Shown here in pieces: positions 33,204-40,600 of a stretch of 64,000 nt of DNA. The first letter of the stretch is position 1. Each line of letters starts with the position of its first letter. The stretch covers positions 95,638 through 159,637 of the forward strand of contig NZ_VYGV01000006.1 in assembly GCF_013387465.1 (NCBI RefSeq), in the 5' to 3' direction. Position numbers and translations under genes: made by a program. The notes beneath the pieces are model-generated. The model worked only from the letters and a program-made list of their open reading frames with translations. It was not told the origin of the DNA and searched no databases. This DNA is from Hydrogenophaga aromaticivorans. GTDB taxonomy: Bacteria > Pseudomonadota > Gammaproteobacteria > Burkholderiales > Burkholderiaceae_C.

Positions 33204-34100
33204 ATGGCATTGTTCAAGCGGGAGCTCTCCGAGGCTTCTCAGGTGATTCTCAAGAAGTCGATGGACTTTGAATCGAACGTGATTTCCATGGTCAAGCGCA
33301 GTGAGCGTCGGGCATGGATCGTGGCGATGGGTTCGATGGCGTTGACGGTCCTGATGGCGGGTGGCATTGCCTACATGCTGCCACTCAAGGAAAAGGTCCC
33401 GTACCTGGTGACAGTGGACTTGAAGCGCAGCACCAGCACGATTTCGCCGCTGCGCGACAACGTGGCCGCGACGGGCATTTACGCCAGCGAGGCGCTGAAC
33501 CGCAGCCATGTGGCGCGGTTTGTGCAGGCCCGAGAGGGGTACGACTACGACACGATCAATGAGCACGACTGGGAGTACGTGGCGGCGATGTCGAACGATC
33601 AGGTCAAGGGCCTGTTTGTGAAGCAGTTCGATGGGACGAACAACAGCCCTGAGAAGCGATGGGGGCGCAACACGGCGATCCGGGTCAAGGTCAACAGCAT
33701 CGTGTTCAACGGCCTGGACGAGGAGCGTGGTGCGCGGCCGACGGGTGCGACGGTGCGCTTCGAAAAGTGGAAGTTTGACAAGACCACGGGCAAGAGCGAC
33801 TACCTGAGCAGCCACGTCGGGACGCTGCGCTACGAGTACAAGACCAACCTCAAGATGAGCGACAACCTGCGCCTGCGCAACCCCTTGGGGTTCCAGGTGA
33901 CGGCGTTCAGGGTGGATGACGAGTTCAACGCTCCGGTGTTCAAGTCGGCGAACCAGGATATGGGCGTTCCGCTGCTGAACGAAGAGGAGGGTGTGACGCA
34001 CCATGGATCGGATGGGGCGCAGACGGAGTCGGCTCCGGCCGCCCCCGCGCAGCAGCCGAGTTTGCCCGGTGCGCCGGCCACGCCGACGCAGGGGCAATGA
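33204..34100 (+). CDS. virB8: VirB8-type inner membrane assembly factor
   Basis: 298 residues. Cytoplasmic N-terminus, one membrane helix (AWIVAMGSMALTVLMAGGIAYM, about residues 33-54) and a periplasmic NTF2-like domain (YDYDTINEHDWEYVAAMS ...). The last ~45 residues are an Ala/Pro-rich tail. It overlaps the most upstream virB9 start by ATGA. Confidence 0.92.
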   Translation: MALFKRELSEASQVILKKSMDFESNVISMVKRSERRAWIVAMGSMALTVLMAGGIAYMLPLKEKVPYLVTVDLKRSTSTISPLRDNVAATGIYASEALNRSHVARFVQAREGYDYDTINEHDWEYVAAMSNDQVKGLFVKQFDGTNNSPEKRWGRNTAIRVKVNSIVFNGLDEERGARPTGATVRFEKWKFDKTTGKSDYLSSHVGTLRYEYKTNLKMSDNLRLRNPLGFQVTAFRVDDEFNAPVFKSANQDMGVPLLNEEEGVTHHGSDGAQTESAPAAPAQQPSLPGAPATPTQGQ

Positions 34101-34150
34101 TGTTTTCTGAATCAACCGAACTTTCCGGAACAGACAGGGGTGGCTTCACA

Positions 34151-34906
34151 ATGACAAAAAAAATATCGCGAATTCTGGCCCAGTGGGCCTTGTTGGCAGG
34201 GGCTGGCATGGTTTCGCACAGCGCGGCTCAGGCGCAGGAGGTGCGCGAAGTGCCTTACCTGCCCGATCAGGTGACCCGGGTGAACACGGCACTGGGCATT
34301 GCCACCCAGATCGAGATCAGCCCGCAAGAACAGATCAAGGACTTCGGAACGGGCTTCAGCGATGGCTGGGAACTTGTGCGGCGCGACAACATCTTCTACA
34401 TCCGCCCGAAGAACGTGGATGTGGACACCAACATGTACATCCGCACCAACATGCGCTCGTACCTGCTGGATCTGAAGGTGTCGTCATCCAAGTGGAAGAC
34501 GCTGGAGGAGGCGAAGAGCGCCGGCGTGTTCTACAAGGTCCGCTTCGTTTATGGCAGCGAAGCGCCGGACAGGGCCAGTGCCCTGGCGGCGGCCAATGCC
34601 GTGCTGTCGCCGACCGCTGGCGCGCTGAATTCCCAAGGCAACTACCACCTGAACTACGACTACTCGACGGTCAACGAGGCATCGACCATCGTCCCGACGC
34701 GGGTGTATGACAACCAGCAGTTCACCTACATCCACCTGCCGCCGATGGCGAACTTCCCGGCGGTGTTTGGGCGCAACGAGCGCCTTGGCGAGGAGTTTCT
34801 GGTCAACACCAAGAGCGAGAAAAACGTGATGGTGGTGCTGGGTGTCTACCCGTTTCTGGTGATGCGGTTGGGCAATGACGTGGTGGGACTCAGGAGGAAC
34901 AAATGA
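34151..34906 (+). CDS. virB9: VirB9-type outer membrane core complex protein
   Basis: 251 residues from ATG 34151 (MTKKISRILAQWALLAGAG), which gives a clean signal peptide ending near AQAQEV. ATG 34097, overlapping virB8, would add 18 residues. N-terminal domain (EVPYLPDQVTRVNTALGIATQI) and C-terminal domain (TRVYDNQQFTYIHLPPMANFPAVF) match VirB9/CagX. Forms the periplasm-to-outer-membrane ring with VirB7 and VirB10. Confidence 0.93.
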   Translation: MTKKISRILAQWALLAGAGMVSHSAAQAQEVREVPYLPDQVTRVNTALGIATQIEISPQEQIKDFGTGFSDGWELVRRDNIFYIRPKNVDVDTNMYIRTNMRSYLLDLKVSSSKWKTLEEAKSAGVFYKVRFVYGSEAPDRASALAAANAVLSPTAGALNSQGNYHLNYDYSTVNEASTIVPTRVYDNQQFTYIHLPPMANFPAVFGRNERLGEEFLVNTKSEKNVMVVLGVYPFLVMRLGNDVVGLRRNK

Positions 34907-36003
34907 AGATGCAATTTCCCAATGCCAACGGTGGCGGCCAAGGCCCCGTGCTGTCGGACAACATGCCCAAGCTGTCTGCGGGTCTGACCCGCGGCGTGAA
35001 CAAGACGGCGGTGGCCTACATCGTCCTGGTGTCGCTGGCGACCATCGGCATGACGCTGTGGGTGGCGAGCAATGCGTTCTCGGCCGATGACGACAAGAAA
35101 AAGCAGATCACTTACGAAGAGGTGACCGTTCCCGAGAAGCCATTGCTCAAGCTGCCGCCGCCGGCGCCGCCGGCGCCGCCGGTTGATGTGGTCGCCAGGG
35201 CCAATGTGCCGCCGATGCCGCTCGCCATGCCGCAAACGGGCGAAGGCGCGGCGCCGGTCAAGGACGATTTGATGCAGCGGCGCATGGCCAGTGAGAACAA
35301 CCTGGTGGCTGCGTCTGAAAAAGGCAAGAAGAACCCGCTGTTCGAAGACGAGTTTTCGGCGGTGAAGCGGGGTGCGGTGGAGGTCTTGGCCAATGCCGAT
35401 TTCACGCTGACGCGCGGAACCTTCATCCGTTGTTCGCTTGAAACCAAGGTGGTGTCGACCCTGCCGGGCATGACGTCCTGCATCGTGACCGAGCCGATCT
35501 ACTCGATGAACGGCAGCCGCTTGCTGATCGACAAAGGATCGAAGGTCACGGGTGAGTACAAGTACGCCGATGAAAACTACGATCGGGTGGGCATCCTCTG
35601 GACCCGCGTGCTGACCACCACCGGTCTGGATGTGCGGATCGACAGCGCGGGCACCGACGCACTGGGTGGCGCGGGCATCCCGGGTCACTACGACGGTCAC
35701 TGGGGTGAGCGCATAGGTGCGGCTTTGCTGGTCAGTCTCCTCGCGGACGGTATCGATGCCGGTGCGCAGAAGTTCGCCAACGAGAACGACATTCGCGGAC
35801 GGCAGACCACGACCTACGCAGGCGGGGCGATCCAGGAGCGCATCGATCCCTGGGAATCTGCAACAGCCACCACCGCGAAGAAGGCCGCCAACGACATGCT
35901 CGCCCGTTCGGCGAACCGCAAGGCGACGGTGACGGTGCTCAACGGCACGGTGATCAACATTTTCGCAGCACGCGATGTCGACTTCTCCAGCGTGATGCGC
36001 TGA
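34903..36003 (+). CDS. virB10: VirB10-type core complex protein
   Basis: 366 residues; the start overlaps the virB9 stop (ATGA) with AGGAGG upstream. One inner membrane helix (AYIVLVSLATIGMTLWVAS, ~34-52), a proline-rich periplasmic linker (KLPPPAPPAPPVD) and a TrbI/VirB10 C-terminal domain with RGTFIRCSLETKVVSTLPG. Its antenna region lies between GAGIPGHYDGHW and GAALLVSLLADG. It spans both membranes and gates the channel. Confidence 0.95.
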   Translation: MKMQFPNANGGGQGPVLSDNMPKLSAGLTRGVNKTAVAYIVLVSLATIGMTLWVASNAFSADDDKKKQITYEEVTVPEKPLLKLPPPAPPAPPVDVVARANVPPMPLAMPQTGEGAAPVKDDLMQRRMASENNLVAASEKGKKNPLFEDEFSAVKRGAVEVLANADFTLTRGTFIRCSLETKVVSTLPGMTSCIVTEPIYSMNGSRLLIDKGSKVTGEYKYADENYDRVGILWTRVLTTTGLDVRIDSAGTDALGGAGIPGHYDGHWGERIGAALLVSLLADGIDAGAQKFANENDIRGRQTTTYAGGAIQERIDPWESATATTAKKAANDMLARSANRKATVTVLNGTVINIFAARDVDFSSVMR

Positions 36004-36022
36004 TCTCAGCGGCTTCCCTGTC

Positions 36023-37072
36023 ATGACGGCACAGACCAGCGACGAACTCATCGCGAACATTTCCACGGAGTTTCTAGAGTACCAGTACCACGTGCTGGGG
36101 ATCACGAGTTTTCTGAACGATCCCCGCGTCACGGAAATCTGCATCAACCGTCCGGGGGAGGTGTTTCTGGAAACGGTCGACGGATGGCAACGCATCGACG
36201 TGCCGGGGCTCACATTTGATCGGGCCAGGCAGTTCTGCACCACGGTGGTCAACGAAAGCAAGACCGGTCAACGCATCACGCAGGTGGACCCGGTGGTGTC
36301 GCTGACTTTTCCCACCGGGCAGCGCGCGCAGTTCGTGCTGCCGCCGGCTGTGCCGTCCGATCACGTGTCGATCACGATCCGCTTGCCTTCGCGCTACACC
36401 AAGACGCTGAACCAGTACCAGGAAGACGGCTTTTTCGCGCAGATTCTGGAAGAAGACGGCAGCATCAGTGCCATGGACGAGGAGTTGCTGGCATTGAAGC
36501 GCGCACGGGATTTCCACGGATTTTTCAGCAAAGCGGTGCATTACAAGAAGAACATCGTGGTCTCCGGGGCCACCGGCAGCGGCAAGACCACCTTCATGAA
36601 ATCGCTGGTGACACACATCCCGGACGACGAGCGCCTGATCACCATCGAAGACGCGCGCGAGCTGTTCATCGAGCAGCCCAACCGGGTTCACCTGATCTAT
36701 TCACGCGGCGGGCAGGGCACGGCCAACGTGACCGCCAAGGGCTGCATGGAAGCCTGCCTGCGCATGAAGCCCGATCGCATCATCCTGGCGGAAATCCGGG
36801 GTGACGAGTCGTTCTATTACATCCGCAACTGTGCGTCGGGCCACCCCGGTTCCATCACCAGTTGCCACGCCGGCAGCACCAGCCAGACCTGGGACCAGAT
36901 GGCCCTGATGGTCAAGGCTTCGCCCGAGGGTTCCGGCCTGGCGTTCGGCGAAATCAAGCGGCTGCTGATGCTGACCATCGACGTGGTGGTGCACATCAAG
37001 GCCCACGCGGGCCAGCGCTACATCACAGGCATCGATTTTGACCCCCAGCGCAAGCTGGCACTGGACGCGTGA
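36023..37072 (+). CDS. virB11: VirB11-type hexameric secretion ATPase
   Basis: 349 residues. Walker A SGATGSGKTTFMKSL (about 181-195), Asp box TIEDARELFI, Walker B RIILAEIRGDESFYYIRNC and His box GHPGSITSCHAGS. Cytoplasmic traffic ATPase working with VirB4 and VirD4. Ends directly before an unknown exported protein gene. Confidence 0.96.
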   Translation: MTAQTSDELIANISTEFLEYQYHVLGITSFLNDPRVTEICINRPGEVFLETVDGWQRIDVPGLTFDRARQFCTTVVNESKTGQRITQVDPVVSLTFPTGQRAQFVLPPAVPSDHVSITIRLPSRYTKTLNQYQEDGFFAQILEEDGSISAMDEELLALKRARDFHGFFSKAVHYKKNIVVSGATGSGKTTFMKSLVTHIPDDERLITIEDARELFIEQPNRVHLIYSRGGQGTANVTAKGCMEACLRMKPDRIILAEIRGDESFYYIRNCASGHPGSITSCHAGSTSQTWDQMALMVKASPEGSGLAFGEIKRLLMLTIDVVVHIKAHAGQRYITGIDFDPQRKLALDA

Positions 37073-37077
37073 CACAC

Positions 37078-37542
37078 ATGACTGACACCTCTTTGTTGTT
37101 CAAATGGCTGAGCGCTGCATGCTTTTGCCTGGCTTCGCCACTGGTCCAGGGAGCGACCCCGATTCCGGGTTTGACGCCGGTGGATATGCGCGGGTTGTGG
37201 TTTCCGAAGTCAGAAGCGGGCGCGACCCAATGCGCCAGCTACCTCGGCCGTCACCCGGTGGAACCGGAGTCGGGCGCGCTGGTGATCCATGAGCGCCAGA
37301 TGGTGCAGTGGGTGCAACCCGGCCAGAGCACCACGATTTTCGTGACCGACGTTCAACCGCGTCGTCGCAACACCTGGCGCATCCAGGGCCTCGTGGACGC
37401 ACCGCCCTACGAGGTGCCCAAAGTGCTTGAGACCTACGTATTTGAGTTGCGTCAGGACGAATTGCACTGGTCGAGCCGGCGTGAAGACGCCCGGCTGAGC
37501 GACAAAGTGGATACCTCGGTTTTTTCGCGATGCGGGTATTGA
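37078..37542 (+). CDS. Exported protein of unknown function next to virB11
   Basis: 154 residues from ATG 37078 (GTG 37069 is also in frame and overlaps virB11). Signal peptide (WLSAACFCLASPLVQGATP), then a globular part with MRGLWFPKSEAGATQCASYLG and two cysteines in the mature region (QCAS, SRCGY), possibly one disulfide. I do not recognise a family. Position between the T4SS ATPase and the effector module makes an immunity or structural role possible. Confidence 0.7.
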   Translation: MTDTSLLFKWLSAACFCLASPLVQGATPIPGLTPVDMRGLWFPKSEAGATQCASYLGRHPVEPESGALVIHERQMVQWVQPGQSTTIFVTDVQPRRRNTWRIQGLVDAPPYEVPKVLETYVFELRQDELHWSSRREDARLSDKVDTSVFSRCGY

Positions 37543-37612
37543 GATGCTCTTGACCTTTTCGCCCCTCTCTTTCTGCGGCCATCGGTGCTGCGCATAGTTT
37601 TAAGGTGACCTG

Positions 37613-38131
37613 ATGCGGACATGGCGGATTTTCGTGGGCGTCTTGATGACCCTGGTATTGGCCACAGCCTGCGCGACCAAGGTGGCGGAGCCTTGGCACA
37701 AGTTCGCGTTTGATGGCTGGAACGACAAGTGGTACCCGGCCCATGAGTTGCTGGAATACAGCTACGGTGACAAGTACCGGATGGTTCGGGCAAGTGTCAT
37801 CACGCCCGAGCACCCCATCAATGAGGGTAAGAGCATGTTGCCGCCATCAACGGGTGTCAATGGACCCATGCCGGTTGGGGAATTCCTATTTGTCAAATGG
37901 CGCATCAAGTCGACAGGGGAGGTGGTCGAGGACCGGGTGGATTTGCGCCAGCGTCTACCCAAGGACATGACCGACCATGGCCTGACGTTTGTGATCGAAG
38001 GCAAGCAGCTCTATGTGTATGTGATCACGCCCAAGGTCCGCAACAGCGACTTGTCCCCCAACAAGAAGACGAGTTCATCCAGGTACCGGGAAACCTTTGA
38101 AATCTATCCCACCAACGAACTGTCCAGATAG
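37613..38131 (+). CDS. Lipoprotein, candidate immunity protein for the adjacent lipase
   Basis: 172 residues. Lipoprotein-type signal (MTLVLATACATK, imperfect lipobox) and a mature beta-rich domain with GVNGPMPVGEFLFVKWRIKSTGEVVEDRVDLRQRLP. From memory, small lipoproteins with this GPMPVG...VKWR pattern sit next to Tle1/DUF2235 lipase genes in T6SS loci and protect the producer in the periplasm. It is 21 bases upstream of the lipase gene. The immunity role is inferred from this pairing. Confidence 0.65.
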   Translation: MRTWRIFVGVLMTLVLATACATKVAEPWHKFAFDGWNDKWYPAHELLEYSYGDKYRMVRASVITPEHPINEGKSMLPPSTGVNGPMPVGEFLFVKWRIKSTGEVVEDRVDLRQRLPKDMTDHGLTFVIEGKQLYVYVITPKVRNSDLSPNKKTSSSRYRETFEIYPTNELSR

Positions 38132-38152
38132 ATCTGATCAGGAGCTACGGGC

Positions 38153-39577
38153 ATGGGAACCACCATCGAGCGCCATCTGTCGCGAGAAGAAGTCCAGCAG
38201 GTTCAGATACAGCGCGATGCCATGGGTCTGCTTCATGGCGCACCAGCCGGGAAGTTCGTTTTCTTTGCGGCGTTTGATGGCACGAACAACGACAAGGACA
38301 ATCTGCGGCTGTCGGGCAACCCGTATCCGACGAATGTGGCGAATCTGCACAAGCAAGCTGAGGAAGCCTCGCCGTCGAATGGCAATCTTCAGGCCCGTTA
38401 CTACCCTGGAGTGGGTACAGGGGGCGAAATGGGTGATTTGCTCCAAGCAGGCCCATTTCCCACGGAACCGGTACGGGTTGCTGCCAAACAAGCCTACCTG
38501 GACTTCGTAGAAAAGGCCGGCAACTACCTCCACAACAACCCCTCCGCCACCTTCAAAGACATCAGCCTTTCCAGCGTAGGCTTCAGCCGCGGCACCGCGT
38601 CTCAGGTATTGCTGGCTCAGATGCTCAACGACAAAGGTCTGGTGACCGAGGATGGCAAGGTGCTGGCGCCGCCTGGGGGCATCGAGGTCAAGGGCATGGT
38701 GATGTTCGACCCGGTGCACAGCTACATCAAGGGCGACATGCGCTTGCCGCCCAATGTGCAGGGTGATGTGCTGGTGGTGCGAGCCGATGATGAGTTCCGG
38801 ACGGAGTTCAAAGCGGCTGACTACAGCCGCGACCCGCGCGTCAGGACCGTCAACCTGCATGGCAACCATTGCGGCATCGGTGGGGGCTCTCACCAGCGGG
38901 GCACGGCCGCCGCCGCGCTGGAGGGCTCGACGAAGTACCTACAGAACACCGGGGTGACTGTCGCGGACGTGCCCGCCAGCCAGCGGTTCGACACCAATGA
39001 GCCGGTACCACTGCACTCAGAGGCCTACCAGACCGCGCGCAACGGCGACAAGCTGTACAGCGTTTCGAGCGACGGCGATCCGGGTCAGACCCGACCTTCG
39101 CTGCAATGGGCGGTGCAGGGTGAGCGCGGTTCGCGGGGCACGACGCCCGTACACGCCGACCCCGCCCGATTTGAAACCTTCCCGGAGCACATGCGCGGCG
39201 TGCTCCAGGATCGCCGGCTGAGCGATGCACAGAAGGACAACCATGTACTGCTTCAGCACCGTTTCGATCAGCGCATGCTGAATGCCAACCTGTCCGTGAC
39301 CGACCAGCAGGCGGTGCGATCACAAATCGAACGGCAGTTCTATGACCAGGCTTCCAACGGGCGCCTGAACCAACCGCTGGAACAGACCGTGCGGGCCGTG
39401 GACGAGGTGTTCGCTGCTACACGCCCACCCGAGCGAGGGGCGTCCTTTGAGCAGGACGGGGCCTTGAGCGCATGGCAGGCGCAGGCTCGGCAAAGCCTCG
39501 GCGCAGGTCTGTTGAACCCAGGGTATTCAGCCGAACAAGTCGGGCAAGTGGTCGCGCAGGAAAGGGCGCGCGCTTGA
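38153..39577 (+). CDS. Tle1/DUF2235-family lipase, candidate T4SS antibacterial effector
   Basis: 474 residues. DUF2235 alpha/beta-hydrolase core over ~30-265: FAAFDGTNNDKDN, YYPGVGTGGE, nucleophile elbow SVGFSRGTAS (Ser145), acid candidate Asp186 in VMFDPVH and His236/His239 in LHGNHCGIGGG. This family includes phospholipase effectors of the T6SS. No signal peptide, as expected for a T4SS substrate. The C-terminal ~205 residues carry DKLYSVSSDGDPG and LQWAVQGERGSRG, which resemble the motifs of the Xanthomonas VirD4-interacting domain, followed by a helical Gln-containing tail. Recruitment by VirD4 is inferred. Confidence 0.8.
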   Translation: MGTTIERHLSREEVQQVQIQRDAMGLLHGAPAGKFVFFAAFDGTNNDKDNLRLSGNPYPTNVANLHKQAEEASPSNGNLQARYYPGVGTGGEMGDLLQAGPFPTEPVRVAAKQAYLDFVEKAGNYLHNNPSATFKDISLSSVGFSRGTASQVLLAQMLNDKGLVTEDGKVLAPPGGIEVKGMVMFDPVHSYIKGDMRLPPNVQGDVLVVRADDEFRTEFKAADYSRDPRVRTVNLHGNHCGIGGGSHQRGTAAAALEGSTKYLQNTGVTVADVPASQRFDTNEPVPLHSEAYQTARNGDKLYSVSSDGDPGQTRPSLQWAVQGERGSRGTTPVHADPARFETFPEHMRGVLQDRRLSDAQKDNHVLLQHRFDQRMLNANLSVTDQQAVRSQIERQFYDQASNGRLNQPLEQTVRAVDEVFAATRPPERGASFEQDGALSAWQAQARQSLGAGLLNPGYSAEQVGQVVAQERARA

Positions 39578-39625
39578 GGCTGTTGTGCCGCCGAGAAAAA
39601 CCAATCAACTGAAAAGGGAGTGCCA

Positions 39626-40600
39626 ATGAAGACAAAGATATGGGGCAGGATGCGTGTTCCGGGGGCGCTGCTGCTGACAGCAGCGCTGGCCGCGTGTGGG
39701 CATGTGCCCCTCCATTTCCTCCAACCCCAGCGCAGCGGCCTGCAGGCCCTGACTCAGCAGATTGGCCTCGATGCCGGCACGCTGCGTTTCGACTTTGAGT
39801 TCGACGACAAGGCGGACGCGGTGGAGGGCGAGGTGGGGTCGGGTTACATCGTGGTGAGTCGCGATGGCAAGGAGTTGCAGGCGTTGCCACACGCTTTTGA
39901 ACTGCCACGCGAGCGGCTGGACCGGCAGGCCTGGTTGGACTTCAAGGATTTCAACGGGGACGGCCTGCTGGACTTCAAGGTCACGCGCCTGTTCGCAATG
40001 GACGGCAAGCTGTCGGTCGACAGCCTGTACCAGTTTGATGCCAAGACGGGCAACTTTGCCCAGGTGGATGTCGTGTCCAATGCCGGCGAGATCGCGGCGA
40101 CCGAACCGGGTTGCCTGTCCTTGAAAGTCGTCAATGCAGCCGGCACCTCCCAACAGGAAAGCCACTGTTTTGCGCCAGCCACCGCGCGGTGGGTGCGTGC
40201 CAAGGCGGACTTGCCAAAAAAGGGGAAGGCTGTCGCGAAGGTGAGCGCGATCTGCGACCCGTTGGCGCCCGAGTTGATCAGCTGTCGCCGGGCGCGCATT
40301 GAGCAAGACCGCGTCCTGTTGACGATGGTGCGTGAATACCGCATGGGCAAGAAGCAGGTCCTGATCGGTTCGTTGGGCAAGGGCTACGCCGAGGCCTACG
40401 TTAGAACACAGCATCTGGACCACCAGAGCTGGCACCGCTACCGCGACGCGCGCTGTGCCTCACAGGTGCGTGAACAAGGGGTGGCTGTCAAGGCCTTGCC
40501 AGCAGCGACCGAGCTGTGCCGTTACGACTGGTCTCGCGACCAGTTGCGCCGCTACAAAGAGCAGGTAGCCCGCCTGGGCGAGGGGAACAGCAAGCCATGA
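39626..40600 (+). CDS. XAC2610-like lipoprotein, candidate immunity protein
   Basis: 324 residues from ATG 39626 with AAAAGGGAG upstream. Lipobox LAAC (LLLTAALAACGH). The middle contains FKDFNGDGLLDFKV, an EF-hand/FG-GAP-like calcium loop, within a beta-strand-rich region similar to XAC2610-type proteins. XAC2610 itself is the immunity protein of a T4SS lysozyme effector in Xanthomonas. Here it follows a lipase effector and overlaps virD4 by ATGA, so it is cotranscribed with the secretion machine. Its target is unknown. Confidence 0.65.
   Translation: MKTKIWGRMRVPGALLLTAALAACGHVPLHFLQPQRSGLQALTQQIGLDAGTLRFDFEFDDKADAVEGEVGSGYIVVSRDGKELQALPHAFELPRERLDRQAWLDFKDFNGDGLLDFKVTRLFAMDGKLSVDSLYQFDAKTGNFAQVDVVSNAGEIAATEPGCLSLKVVNAAGTSQQESHCFAPATARWVRAKADLPKKGKAVAKVSAICDPLAPELISCRRARIEQDRVLLTMVREYRMGKKQVLIGSLGKGYAEAYVRTQHLDHQSWHRYRDARCASQVREQGVAVKALPAATELCRYDWSRDQLRRYKEQVARLGEGNSKP

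Noticed and set aside
38153-39577. T6SS effector locus
   Set aside because: DUF2235 lipases often belong to T6SS, but no vgrG, hcp, PAAR or tss gene is nearby and the gene is embedded in a T4SS operon.
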